64,000 nucleotides of DNA, taken from contig NZ_JAVXZZ010000002.1 of the NCBI RefSeq assembly GCF_032337135.1, forward strand, positions 682,001-746,000. The letters are read 5' to 3'. The position numbers were made by a program, and so were the translations under genes. Origin of the DNA: Allorhodoferax sp032337135 (GTDB lineage Bacteria > Pseudomonadota > Gammaproteobacteria > Burkholderiales > Burkholderiaceae_C). Shown here piece after piece: positions 32,606 to 42,125 of this stretch (positions are counted from its first letter, which is position 1; every line of letters begins with the position of its first letter). The notes under the pieces are model-generated. The model did no database searches and was not told where the DNA came from. It saw only the letters and a list, made by a program, of their open reading frames with translations.

Positions 32606-35086
32606 ATGGCTTTTTCGATCAAGAGTGTGGTGACCCCGTCGATCCTGATGCGATCGCTTCAGAAGAGTTCGAACGAGCTCGTGCGCTCGCTCGAGCGTCT
32701 GAGTTCGGGTCTGCGCATCAACCGGGCCCAGGACGACCCCGCGGGATTGAAGATCAGCACCAGTCTGACGGCGCAGTCGCGCGGGCTGGAGGTCGGGCGC
32801 AGGGACACCCTGCAGGGCATGTCGATGGTGGAGACAGCAGAAAGTGCCTTGTCACGCCAGACCACCATGATCCAGCGGATTCGCGAACTGGCGCTGCAGG
32901 CAGCCAACGGCAGCCAATCCGACAACGACCGCCTTGCCTTGGATGCGGAAGCAAAGGACCTGATCACCGAAGTCGGTCGGGTTGCCCGCGCTGCCCAATT
33001 CAACCGCCTGCCGCTGCTGACCGGAACGCTTGGCCCGGTCATGCTGCAAGTGGGACCCAATCCTGGCGATACGTTTGCGCTGCAGTTTGACCGTGCTGCC
33101 ACCATCCTGGCCCTGGGGCTGGTCGGCGGCAAGCTGGGCCCGCCAACCTACGATGCCACAGGCAGCGGTGTGGAGTCGAGCTTCGTGTCGGGCGATCTTC
33201 GGATTGATGGGGCCTTGGCCGGTTCCCAGGGGGACGCCGCCCACATCGCCGCGGCCATCAACGGGCTCAACCCCTCCTACGGTGCCAGCGCCTCCAATGC
33301 CGTCAGCGGCGTGGCATTCACTGCGGTCACCGGTGTGGCCGCCGCCGTGGCCACACCCACCACGCTGACGCAGACCGGTGCATATGTGGCCGCAGTGTCC
33401 GATGGCGTGGCCGCGGTGCCTATCCATGCCACCATGAGTGGAGCGTACGTCGCTGCGGCCTCGGATGGTGGCGGCACTACCACCACCGGCCCGTCCGGCA
33501 CCTTCGATGATGTGGTTCCGCCCGGCGACCTGAGCTGGCAGTTCCAGTTTTCGGTGGATTCCGTATCGGTCATCGACCCGACCTCGTCAACGGTCACTGC
33601 GGCGGACATGGATGCTGCTCTGGCTACCAAAGCAGGTGCCTTGTCAGCACTGGGTATCACCTTCACAGGTACCGTGGCCGGCGGGGATCTGGTATTCCAG
33701 AAAGTCGGCGGAACCGATCTGCAGATCAGCGCCGTGACGACTTCGGGGGCCAGCAGCAACCCCGGCGCAGGGTTTGGCCAGGCCGCGTTCGGGGCGGCCG
33801 CCTTCGACGAGTCCGCTACGGGAAATACCTTCGCAGCGCAGCCCGACCCCTTCACGCTGCAGGTGGATGGCAGTACCGTTTTCACCAAAAGCGGCGGCGT
33901 GGGGCAGTCAGTCAGCACGTCCGAACTCGACACGGCGTTTGCCACGTTCGCCACGGCCAGCGCGGGTGCCTATACCTTTACCGGCAGCTTCTCGGACCGG
34001 ACCGCTCGGCTTGAAAAGGCAGCCGCGACGCCCATGGTGGTGGGCATCACTTCCAACTATTCGGGTACGCCGGGCGTATTGCCGGGGTTCACGGGCACCT
34101 TCAACAACGCTGTTGCAGCGGTCCCGGGAACCACCCCCTTCACGCTGACGGTGGACGGCACCACGGCTTTCACCAAGGCGGCTGAAGCCGGCGCCACGGT
34201 CAGCGCGGCGGAGATCGACGTGGCGCTGGGTGCATTTGCATCGGGCAGTGCAGGGGCCTACAGCTACACTGGATCTGTGGCGCTGGGAACGGCGCAGATG
34301 GCGAAGGCCGACGGCACCAGCCTCAGCGTGCAGATCAGCAGCAATTTCGCTACCACGCCCGGGCAGATTCCCGGACTGGTCGGCAGTTCGAGCAATGGCA
34401 CACCGGTGGGAACCGTTTCAGCGCCGGACTACCAGATGAGCGTGAATGGCACGGCGCTGAGCCTGACGGGCGCAGCGTCGGACGGGACCATCACGCTCAG
34501 CGAAATGGCTGCTGCGATCAATGCGAAAGTCACCAGCACGGGCGTTGGGGCCACCGTTTCCGGTGCGGCGCTGTCGCTGTCCTCCAGCGATGGGCGCAAC
34601 ATCAGTCTGGTGCAGTCGGGCGCGGCCGCCGCCAGTGGGGGGCTTGCAGGCGGTGCCGGGACCACCACCTACCGCGGCACCGTCAAGCTGGTGTCCGAGT
34701 TGCCGTTCACCATCGGTGGCACGGCGCCTGACCACGCGGGCCTGACGGCGGGGTCTCCGGCGGCCTCCTACCTGCTCTACAACTCGGTCAGCCTGCGCAC
34801 CGCCGATGGTGCCGGTGTGGCCATTCGGGTGGCCGATGCGGCATTGGATATCGTCAGCAACCACCGTGGCTATTTCGGGGCCTCGCTCAACCGTCTGCAG
34901 TTTGCGGCCGAAACGCTGGAGCAGGCACGGGTGGCGACTGACCAGGCCAACAGTCGCATACGCGATGCCGATGTGGCCGTGGAATACGCCAATGCGACCA
35001 AGGCCAAGATCCTGCAAAACGCTGGGGTGGCGCTGCTGGCGCAGGCCAACGTCAACGACAGGGTGGCCCTGGCCTTGCTTCGCTGA
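32606..35086 (+). CDS. Large flagellin with a repetitive central insertion
   Basis: 826 residues. Conserved flagellin N-domain (about 1-140; ELVRSLERLSSGLRINRAQDDPAGLKIS...SALSRQTTMIQRIRELALQAANGS) and C-domain (about 735-826; HRGYFGASLNRLQFAAETLEQARVATDQANSRIRDADVAVEYANATKAKILQ). Most flagellins are 270-500 residues; the excess is a low-complexity Gly/Ala/Thr/Ser region with at least three degenerate repeats of about 99 residues. ATG 32606 gives MAFSIKSVVTPS; an in-frame extension to 32480 is not convincing. No other flagellar gene lies in the window, so this is an isolated flagellin gene. Exported through the flagellar system, it would form filament or a surface-exposed variant. Confidence 0.93.
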   Translation: MAFSIKSVVTPSILMRSLQKSSNELVRSLERLSSGLRINRAQDDPAGLKISTSLTAQSRGLEVGRRDTLQGMSMVETAESALSRQTTMIQRIRELALQAANGSQSDNDRLALDAEAKDLITEVGRVARAAQFNRLPLLTGTLGPVMLQVGPNPGDTFALQFDRAATILALGLVGGKLGPPTYDATGSGVESSFVSGDLRIDGALAGSQGDAAHIAAAINGLNPSYGASASNAVSGVAFTAVTGVAAAVATPTTLTQTGAYVAAVSDGVAAVPIHATMSGAYVAAASDGGGTTTTGPSGTFDDVVPPGDLSWQFQFSVDSVSVIDPTSSTVTAADMDAALATKAGALSALGITFTGTVAGGDLVFQKVGGTDLQISAVTTSGASSNPGAGFGQAAFGAAAFDESATGNTFAAQPDPFTLQVDGSTVFTKSGGVGQSVSTSELDTAFATFATASAGAYTFTGSFSDRTARLEKAAATPMVVGITSNYSGTPGVLPGFTGTFNNAVAAVPGTTPFTLTVDGTTAFTKAAEAGATVSAAEIDVALGAFASGSAGAYSYTGSVALGTAQMAKADGTSLSVQISSNFATTPGQIPGLVGSSSNGTPVGTVSAPDYQMSVNGTALSLTGAASDGTITLSEMAAAINAKVTSTGVGATVSGAALSLSSSDGRNISLVQSGAAAASGGLAGGAGTTTYRGTVKLVSELPFTIGGTAPDHAGLTAGSPAASYLLYNSVSLRTADGAGVAIRVADAALDIVSNHRGYFGASLNRLQFAAETLEQARVATDQANSRIRDADVAVEYANATKAKILQNAGVALLAQANVNDRVALALLR
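33497..34393 (+). repeat. Three degenerate ~99-residue tandem repeats in the flagellin
   Basis: Units begin at about 33497 (GTFDD), 33797 (AAFDE) and 34091 (TGTFNN), period 294-300 bp. Each contains an xFxLxVDGxxxFxK-like strand, a VSxxELDxAxxxFA helix, an AYxFTGS strand and a SNYxxTPGxxPGFTG-type end. A more distant fourth unit (34425 on) resembles the flagellin hook IN motif. Confidence 0.7.
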
Positions 35087-35149
35087 CGTTTTGCGTCGCT
35101 ATGGAAAGAGGAGCGGTTTACGCAGTTTTTGTGCGGGCTATTGGCACAT

Positions 35150-35469
35150 TCAGGCTTCAATCTGAGGCAGAAGGCGTGCCTGCAGCGGTTCGCCACCGTT
35201 CGTCAACGCCAGCAGCCGGTCGATATTCGGGTGCTTGCCGGGGTGCTGGCGGGCATCGTCGGTGTGTTCGCAGTACAGCGCCAGGCCGCGCTGGGCAGCT
35301 TCGGGGCTGATGCTGCCGAATTCGGCCGTCAGTGCGGCGTAGACACGTACCGAGCCCGCTGAACCGGGCTTGTTTTCGAGCCGTGCCACGGTGGTTCCGG
35401 TGGCATCGTGCAGTTCGATGGCGGCAATGTGGTCGGCCGTGGGCAGGGTTTTCAGGGTGTCGGCAAAGT

Positions 35470-35473
<4 letters not shown>
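35150..35473 (-). CDS. DUF2322 family protein
   Basis: 107 residues, small soluble protein matching DUF2322 by its MNFADTLKTLPTADHIAAIELHDA start and RLLALTNGGEPLQARLLP end. Function unknown. It begins with an ATGA overlap on the stop of the EVE-domain gene and is convergent with the flagellin gene (64 bp). Confidence 0.8.
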
Positions 35474-35952
<479 letters not shown>

Positions 35953-36002
35953 GCCGGTATTCTGGCAAATAATGGCGTCCCCACTGTCTGCCGAGCCTAG
36001 CC

Positions 36003-36755
36003 ATGCACCACCCGCCCCAACCCCTGCATGTACTGCAAGGCGCGCAACGCCACGTTGCACCCAACACCCCGGCGCCGACCTTGCTGATTGCTGGTGCCAC
36101 AGGTGTGCTGGGCAACGAAGTGCTGCGCCGCCTGGTGGGTTCGGCGCGCTACGGCCAGGTACAGGTGCTGGCGCGCGAGCCCGTGCGTACCGGCATAGCC
36201 CGGGTGGCGCTCACGGTCTGCCCAGGGGACGATCCGACCGCCTGGCCAACCCAAAGGGCCGACGTGGCCGTGGTGATGTTCGAGCCGCCACGCATGTTCT
36301 ACGAGCGCGAGCGGGCGCTGTGGGTACCGTCGCCAACGACCCTGCTGGCGCTGTCTGCGTGGCTCAAACGCTGCGGTGTGCGTTCGGTGGCGGTGGTCAT
36401 GCCCCATACCCGCGGCCACATGCCCCTGGCCCTGCAGCAGGGCTTTGCCAACCTCGATGAGCAGGCGGTCTCCGCCTTGGGTTTCGAGCGTCTGGTGTGG
36501 GTGCGCAGCGCCCAGAAGCCGCCGCCTTCAGCGCGGCCGTCCCGCGGGATGGAGCGCTTGCGCGACCTGGTGCTGTCGGTGTTTTCGTACATGGTGCCGC
36601 AGTCGCAACAGCCCTTGCGCGTGGCGCATGTGGCGCATGCCGTGTCACTGGCGCTGCAGCATGCACCGGCCGGAGTGCACGTGGTGGGGCATGAGCAGAT
36701 GTGGCATGCCAGCCGCAGCAACATGGCCCAGGCTGCCAGCGCCTGGTTTTCCTGA
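36003..36755 (+). CDS. NAD(P)-binding Rossmann protein (atypical SDR, HTATIP2-like)
   Basis: 250 residues. One Rossmann domain with GATGVLGNEVLRRLV near residue 31 and the strand/turn pattern of the NAD(P)H-binding atypical SDR group; no classical YxxxK is clear. Substrate unknown. Divergent from the EVE gene (50 bp between starts) and convergent with the HD-domain gene (7 bp). Confidence 0.8.
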   Translation: MHHPPQPLHVLQGAQRHVAPNTPAPTLLIAGATGVLGNEVLRRLVGSARYGQVQVLAREPVRTGIARVALTVCPGDDPTAWPTQRADVAVVMFEPPRMFYERERALWVPSPTTLLALSAWLKRCGVRSVAVVMPHTRGHMPLALQQGFANLDEQAVSALGFERLVWVRSAQKPPPSARPSRGMERLRDLVLSVFSYMVPQSQQPLRVAHVAHAVSLALQHAPAGVHVVGHEQMWHASRSNMAQAASAWFS

Positions 36756-36762
36756 GCGGGGC

Positions 36763-38196
36763 CTAAGCCGCCAACGCAGCGCAGTGCGTTGGCGCCGGTG
36801 TCGAGGTTGCCTCGTCCTGCAGGCGTTGGCGCAGCGCCAGCAACGGTTGCTGTCTGGAGATCGCGTTGTCGATGCAGAGGTTCAGCAAGGGCAGGAGCGT
36901 TGCCGCAGGCCAACGCTGCAGGTAGTCCCAGGGCCGCAGCGCGTCGGCAAAAAATTGGACGGTCGCAGGCCAGCGCTGTGCCAGGCCTTGCTCGCCGATG
37001 GCCTGGTACAGGAACGCGGTGGTGGGTGAGGCACTGAGGTCTGCCTGACTGCTGCTTGAGCGTCCGTGTGCCAGGACGTCATGCAAGGCCGCATCGATGT
37101 CCAGGGCCACCGGGCCCGTGGCCCGGAGGTGTGGGCTCATGCCGGAGGTCGTGTATTCGGACACATCGCCGAGCAGCATGGCGATGGGTGCATCGCCCCC
37201 CGACAGTTGGGCGAAGGCTTCCAGAACCGCCATGGCCATGAGCTTGGCGCGCAGGTAGCGCAGTGAAAACCCAATGTTGCTGGCAGCCAGCGCCGTCATG
37301 CTCACCAGTGCCTGTGTGTCCGGCGTGGCGTGCCAGGACTGGAATACGCTGGTGGGGTGCAACTGGCACAGGAAGGCTTCCATGCGCTGCAAGGCACCAC
37401 GGTATTCGCGCAGGGTGTACAGGCCGACAGACGCGAGTGGTTTGTTGGACTCTTCGATCAGCAGCCACGTCTGCGACAGGAAGACCGCCGGGTTGGCCTC
37501 GGCGAAACCACTGACGTCGCGGTTGGCCAGCGCCACGGCGTCCAGGAGCATGGCCTGTGCAGCGGCTTCGGCGGCTTCAGGGGCCAGTCCGACAGGGGCA
37601 AGCTGCAGCTGGCTCAGCACGCGCTGGTGGAGCTGCTCCAGCGCGTGGGGTGTTTCGGGCGGCACCGTGCGAAAGGCAATCGTGGCCTCGATGCAGGTGC
37701 AGATGTGCAGCAGCGTCTGCATGGGCAGCAAGGGCGCGAGCAGCCTTGCGGCGGCTACCGCACTGAGGAACTCGTTCATGCCGCCGTAGGCCGGCAGTAC
37801 CTGCCCAGTCCGGAAACCAAACACCCCGCACACCATGCGCAGTACGGGGTCGTGCGCCGTAGTGGCGTCCGTCCCGTCAAGCAGCAACTGGCCATCGTGC
37901 TCGCGTACGACCTTGGCCAGAACCGGCTGCAGCGCGGAGGGTAGGCCGGCATCGAGCTGGCAGTAGACGGTGTCGTGGAACAAGGCCGCCAGGGTTTGAA
38001 TCGGGGTGGCCCCGGTGCACAGCGCGAAGACGTGGGCCGTGTCGTGGTAGGCACGCGAAGGCGCGCCCATGCAGCGGTGCACCACCATGGCCAAGCGCTC
38101 CACGTCCTGCATGCTTGCGCAGGCACCCAGCGCCGACAGGGACTGCTGGAAGTGAGCGATCAGGCGATTGATGACGGCGTGGGTCATGGCCTGCAT
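36763..38196 (-). CDS. HD-domain protein with long C-terminal region of unknown function
   Basis: About 477 residues from ATG 38196 (MQAMTHAVINRLIAHF); further in-frame ATGs at 38187 and 38259 are also possible and none has a strong ribosome site. The first 130 residues contain RAYHDTAHVF...AALFHDTVY, resembling the predicted metal-dependent HD phosphohydrolase group. The rest (about 200-477) is helical and not recognised. Nucleotide or second-messenger hydrolysis is a guess. Divergent from kynA, convergent with the NAD(P)-binding gene. Confidence 0.7.
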   Translation of the reverse strand: MQAMTHAVINRLIAHFQQSLSALGACASMQDVERLAMVVHRCMGAPSRAYHDTAHVFALCTGATPIQTLAALFHDTVYCQLDAGLPSALQPVLAKVVREHDGQLLLDGTDATTAHDPVLRMVCGVFGFRTGQVLPAYGGMNEFLSAVAAARLLAPLLPMQTLLHICTCIEATIAFRTVPPETPHALEQLHQRVLSQLQLAPVGLAPEAAEAAAQAMLLDAVALANRDVSGFAEANPAVFLSQTWLLIEESNKPLASVGLYTLREYRGALQRMEAFLCQLHPTSVFQSWHATPDTQALVSMTALAASNIGFSLRYLRAKLMAMAVLEAFAQLSGGDAPIAMLLGDVSEYTTSGMSPHLRATGPVALDIDAALHDVLAHGRSSSSQADLSASPTTAFLYQAIGEQGLAQRWPATVQFFADALRPWDYLQRWPAATLLPLLNLCIDNAISRQQPLLALRQRLQDEATSTPAPTHCAALAA

Positions 38197-38413
38197 CGTA
38201 GGAAGGCTTGGCGCCTTGGGCAACGGCGGTGCATGCAGGTTTTCGCCCGTATTGCGCATTAGTGCCTGCTTTTGGTGCCGCACATCCGCGCTTGCCGATT
38301 TACCCGCGGTGTTGGAAATAACCGACACCACACCGGATTTTCCGATGCTACTTTCGCGGCCTTGCAGCTACGGCCTGCAGCGAACCACTCGACCCAAGAA
38401 AGAGAGACACCGC

Positions 38414-39256
38414 ATGACACAGACTCCCGAGAGCATCGTCGCCCAGGAAAAGGCCCAGCTCGATTTCAGCAAGAACATGAGCTATGGCGACTACCTGCAG
38501 ATCGACACCATCCTGAACGCGCAGAAATGCCTGTCGCCCGCCCACGACGAGATGCTGTTCATCGTGCAGCACCAGACCAGTGAGCTCTGGATGAAGCTGA
38601 TGCTGCACGAATTGACCGGCGCGATGCGCCACATTGCGGCCGATGACCTGCCGCTAGCCTTCAAGATGCTGGCGCGTGTATCCAAGATCATGGAACAGCT
38701 GGTGCACGCCTGGGATGTGCTGGCAACCATGACACCGCCCGAGTACAGCGCCATCCGCCCCTACCTGGGACAGAGCAGCGGCTTCCAGAGCTTCCAGTAC
38801 CGATGCATCGAGTTCTCATTGGGCAACAAGAACCGCACCATGCTGCAACCCCACGCCCACAGCCCCGAGCGACTGGCCCTGGTGCAGGCAGCGTTCGAGG
38901 CCCCGTCGCTGTACGACGAAGCCCTGCGCCTGATGGCACGGCGTGGCATTGCCGTGCCGCAGAGCCACTTGGAACGTGACTGGACCCAGCCTTACTCCGC
39001 CAGTGAAGGCGTCGAGCAAGCCTGGTTGGAGGTCTACCGCAACCCCGACAAGCACTGGGACTTGTACCAATTGGGCGAAGAACTGACGGACCTGGAAGAC
39101 GCCTTCCGCCTCTGGCGTTTCCGCCACGTCACCACCGTCGAGCGCGTCATCGGCTTCAAGCGTGGGACTGGGGGCACCGGTGGCGTGAGCTACCTGCGCA
39201 AGATGCTCGACGTGGTGCTGTTCCCGGAAATCTGGTCGCTGCGCACGGGCTTGTGA
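38414..39256 (+). CDS. kynA: Tryptophan 2,3-dioxygenase
   Basis: 280 residues. Heme enzyme that opens the indole ring of tryptophan to N-formylkynurenine, the first step of the kynurenine route. Family stretches seen: LSYGDYL-type MSYGDYLQIDTIL, DEMLFIVQHQTSELWMKL, SSGFQSFQYRCIEFSLGNKN and KRGTGGTGGVSYLRK near the end. The kynB/kynU genes usually beside kynA are absent here. AGAGAG precedes the ATG. Divergent from the HD-domain gene. Confidence 0.97.
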   Translation: MTQTPESIVAQEKAQLDFSKNMSYGDYLQIDTILNAQKCLSPAHDEMLFIVQHQTSELWMKLMLHELTGAMRHIAADDLPLAFKMLARVSKIMEQLVHAWDVLATMTPPEYSAIRPYLGQSSGFQSFQYRCIEFSLGNKNRTMLQPHAHSPERLALVQAAFEAPSLYDEALRLMARRGIAVPQSHLERDWTQPYSASEGVEQAWLEVYRNPDKHWDLYQLGEELTDLEDAFRLWRFRHVTTVERVIGFKRGTGGTGGVSYLRKMLDVVLFPEIWSLRTGL

Positions 39257-39272
39257 GAGATCGTCCTGGCGC

Positions 39273-39316
39273 ATGGGTGTTTATGCTTGCAAAGGATGGC
39301 AAGTAAAAGCACCCAT
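39273..39316 (+). terminator. Imperfect 18-bp stem-loop after kynA
   Basis: An inverted repeat from ATGGGTGTTTATGCTTGC to GCAAGTAAAAGCACCCAT pairs 15 of 18 positions around an 8-base loop, 16 bases after the kynA stop. No T-run follows. It could be a transcript end, an RNA-stability element or an operator; I favour the first. Confidence 0.4.
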
Positions 39317-39318
39317 TT

Positions 39319-39370
39319 GTGCATTCATGCACGTAAATCCGTGACCACAATACATGCTTTTGTGATCACA
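39319..39370. promoter_or_regulatory. Inverted repeats upstream of the amine oxidase gene
   Basis: GTGCAT-TC-ATGCAC (39319-39332) and the spacerless palindrome TGTGATCACA (39361-39370) both lie in the 125-bp gap before ATG 39382, the second only 11 bases before it. Candidate operators for a repressor of the amine-oxidase/ligase pair. Confidence 0.4.
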
Positions 39371-39381
39371 TCTGCGTGCCC

Positions 39382-40671
39382 ATGACTGCTACTCGCACCC
39401 CTTCGTACTACACCGCCACCATCCGCGAGGAAAGCAACTACCCGGTGCTGCAAGGCACGGTGGAGGTGGATGTGGCCATCATCGGCGCCGGGTTCACCGG
39501 CATTGCCACGGCGGTGGAATTGGCCGAGCGTGGCCTCAAGGTTGCGGTGGTCGAGGCCAACAAGGTAGGGTGGGGTGCTTCGGGCCGCAATGGTGGCCAG
39601 GTCACCGGCAGCCTGTCGGGCGATGGCGCCATGCGCACCCAGTTGCAGGGCCAGGTGGGTGTGGACGCCGAAGACTTCATATGGCACCTGCGCTGGCGCG
39701 GGCATGAAATCATCAAGAGCCGGGTCGAGAAGTACGGCATTGCCTGTGATCTCAAGCACGGCCATCTGCACGCAGCCTTCCAGCCCAGCCACCTAGCCGA
39801 ATTGCAGGCCGGGCGCGACGAGGCCGTGGCGCGTGGCATGGGCGACGATGTGGCCTTGCTGGACAAGGAGCAGGTGCACGCCATGCTCGGCACGCCGCTG
39901 TACTTTGGCGCCCTGCACAACAAGCGCAACATGCATGTGCACCCGTTGAACCTGTGCCTGGGCGAAGCCCGCGCCGCGGCCAGTCTGGGCGCCCTGATTT
40001 ACGAGAACTCACCCGTGCTGGAGATCGTGCATGGCGAGCACCCGGCGCTGGTGACGGCGCAGGGGCGCGTCAATGCCAAGTCCGTACTGCTGGCGGGCGA
40101 TGCGTACCACAAGCTGGAGCAGGGACGGCTCGGCGGCCAGATGTTCCCGGCCACGGGCGGCATCGTGACAACCGCGCCGCTGACCGATGAACAGGTGAAG
40201 GCACTGAACCCGCAGGACGTGGCGGTGTACGACACCCGTTTCGTGCTCGATTACTACCGCCTCACCGCCGACAAGCGCCTGTTGTTCGGGGGCGGTGCCA
40301 ACTACTCGGGCAAGGAGTCGCGCGACATCGCGGCCGAACTGCGCCCCGCCATCGAGGCGACTTTCCCGGCGCTCAAGGGGATTCCCATCGACTACCAGTG
40401 GAGCTGCATCATGGGTATCGTGGTGAACCGCGTGCCGATGCTGGGCAAGCTCTCCAGCAACGTGTACTACTGCCAGGGCTACTCGGGCCATGGTGTGGCC
40501 ACCACCCACATCATGGGCGAGATCATGGCCAAGGCCATCACCGGCAGCATGGAAAAATTCGACACCTTCGCCCGCTTCAAGCACATCCGCGTGCCGGCTG
40601 GTAACCTGCTGGGCAACCCCTTGCTGGCGGTTGGCATGTGGTACTACCAGCTGATGGAAAAACTGCGCTGA
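39382..40671 (+). CDS. FAD-dependent amine oxidoreductase (gamma-glutamylputrescine oxidase-like)
   Basis: 429 residues, DAO family. FAD motif IIGAGFTGIATAVELAERG at about residue 31, followed by VVEANKVGWGASGRNGGQVTGSLSGDG, typical of the PuuB-like group, and YYCQGYSGHGVATTHIMGE near the C-terminus. Predicted to oxidise a gamma-glutamylated amine. ATG 39382 chosen; an in-frame GTG at 39376 is possible. It is followed 33 bp later by a glutamine-synthetase-like ligase, the usual PuuA/PuuB pairing, supporting polyamine or related amine use (inference). Confidence 0.9.
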   Translation: MTATRTPSYYTATIREESNYPVLQGTVEVDVAIIGAGFTGIATAVELAERGLKVAVVEANKVGWGASGRNGGQVTGSLSGDGAMRTQLQGQVGVDAEDFIWHLRWRGHEIIKSRVEKYGIACDLKHGHLHAAFQPSHLAELQAGRDEAVARGMGDDVALLDKEQVHAMLGTPLYFGALHNKRNMHVHPLNLCLGEARAAASLGALIYENSPVLEIVHGEHPALVTAQGRVNAKSVLLAGDAYHKLEQGRLGGQMFPATGGIVTTAPLTDEQVKALNPQDVAVYDTRFVLDYYRLTADKRLLFGGGANYSGKESRDIAAELRPAIEATFPALKGIPIDYQWSCIMGIVVNRVPMLGKLSSNVYYCQGYSGHGVATTHIMGEIMAKAITGSMEKFDTFARFKHIRVPAGNLLGNPLLAVGMWYYQLMEKLR

Positions 40672-40704
40672 ACCATTACAACGACAACATTGAAGAGACA
40701 CACG

Positions 40705-42063
40705 ATGACAAGCACCACAATCCGAGCGCCCCTGAACCCCGCCACGCTGGTGGATGAGCCCTTTGTTCGTTTTGCCGTGACCGACATCGACGGCGTGTGC
40801 CGCGGCAAGCACCTCAGTGGCGAGAAGGTGGCCTCCATGCTCAAGGGCGGGGGCACCATTGCCAGCGCCTTGTTCGGCTGGGACATTGCCGACGAGCTGT
40901 ACGACAACGTGAGCTTCACCGGTTTCCATACCGGCTACAACGACATCGGATTGCAACTGGATGCATCCACTGCGCGGCAACTGCCTTGGGACGACAACCG
41001 CTGGCTCATCCTGGGTGAGCATGTGAATGCGGACGGTACGCCCCTGGCCATCTGCCCGCGCCAGGTGTTGAAGAAGGTGCTCAAGAAGGCCGAATCCATG
41101 GGCTTCACACCCATGGTGGGAGTGGAGTTCGAGTGGTTCGTGCTCAAGGAAACCGAGATCTCGCTGCGCGAAAAGGGTTTCCGCAACCTGCAGACGGCCT
41201 CCCAGGGTCTGACCAACTATTCGCCATTCCGTCTGAGTGCCGAGCATGGCTTCGTGCGCGACCTGTTCGATTACTTGCCGAAAATCGGCATTCCGCTCGA
41301 AGCCCTGCACACCGAAGCCGGCCCCGGCAACTTCGAGGCTGCCATCCGCTACGGCACGGCCATCGAGGCGGCGGACCGCGCCATGCTGTTCAAACAGGCG
41401 GTTCGGGAGATCGGCCGCCGCCATGGCCTGATCAATACCTTCCTGGCCAAGTACTCCACGGCCTATGCCGGGTGCGGCGGCCACATGCACCAGAGCCTGT
41501 GGAAAGACGGCGCCAACGCCTTCTTCGATGCCAAGGGCGACCATGGCATGAGCGAGACCATGCGCCAGTACGTGGCTGGGCAGCTGCACTGCCTGCCGCA
41601 ACTGTTTGCGCTCTATGCCCCGTTCATCAACAGCTACAAGCGCCTGGTGGACAACAACCTGGCGCCCACCAAGCCGACCTGGGGCATCGACAACCGCAAC
41701 GTATCACTGCGCGTGATTCCTGGCTCGGCCAGTTCCCTGCGTCTGGAAACCCGCACCCCGGGTGCGGACACCAACCCGTATCTGGGCATCGCTGCGGCCG
41801 TGGCTTCGGGCCTGTACGGCATTGAGAACAAGCTGAGCCTGCAGGCGCCCGTGACCGGGGCCAACAAGGGCGCCGAAGGCATGGAGCGCCTGCCGCGCAC
41901 CCTTTCTGAGGCCACCGAGAACCTGGAGCGCTCGGCCCTGGCGCGGGAGCTGCTGGGCGACGGATTCGTGACCCACTTCTTGCAGACGCGCCAGTGGGAA
42001 GTGCGCCGCTTCAACCAGGCCGTGACCGACTGGGAATTGCAGCGCTACCTGGAATTGGTATAG
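40705..42063 (+). CDS. Glutamine-synthetase-like gamma-glutamyl-amine ligase
   Basis: 452 residues, glutamine synthetase fold. Seen: VGVEFEWFVLKETE, EAGPGNFEAAIRYG, GCGGHMHQSLW (nucleotide/substrate His) and RLETRTPGADTNPYL. With the adjacent FAD oxidase it fits gamma-glutamylputrescine synthetase (PuuA) or a related ligase that masks an amine before oxidation; true glutamine synthetase is unlikely. GAAGAGA lies 6 bases before ATG 40705. Repeat copy E follows the stop directly. Confidence 0.9.
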   Translation: MTSTTIRAPLNPATLVDEPFVRFAVTDIDGVCRGKHLSGEKVASMLKGGGTIASALFGWDIADELYDNVSFTGFHTGYNDIGLQLDASTARQLPWDDNRWLILGEHVNADGTPLAICPRQVLKKVLKKAESMGFTPMVGVEFEWFVLKETEISLREKGFRNLQTASQGLTNYSPFRLSAEHGFVRDLFDYLPKIGIPLEALHTEAGPGNFEAAIRYGTAIEAADRAMLFKQAVREIGRRHGLINTFLAKYSTAYAGCGGHMHQSLWKDGANAFFDAKGDHGMSETMRQYVAGQLHCLPQLFALYAPFINSYKRLVDNNLAPTKPTWGIDNRNVSLRVIPGSASSLRLETRTPGADTNPYLGIAAAVASGLYGIENKLSLQAPVTGANKGAEGMERLPRTLSEATENLERSALARELLGDGFVTHFLQTRQWEVRRFNQAVTDWELQRYLELV

Positions 42064-42117
42064 AAATCTGGCTCAAGCCCGCAGATACATTGCGTAGAGC
42101 GCTACCGAAACAGTAGC
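42064..42117 (+). repeat. 54-nt dispersed repeat, copy E (intergenic)
   Basis: Lies immediately after the stop of the ligase gene in the gap to the convergent DUF2189 gene. Aligns without gaps to the other copies. Its last 17 bases pair as GCTAC / GTAGC around a 7-base loop. Confidence 0.78.
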
Positions 42118-42125
42118 GCCTGCGG

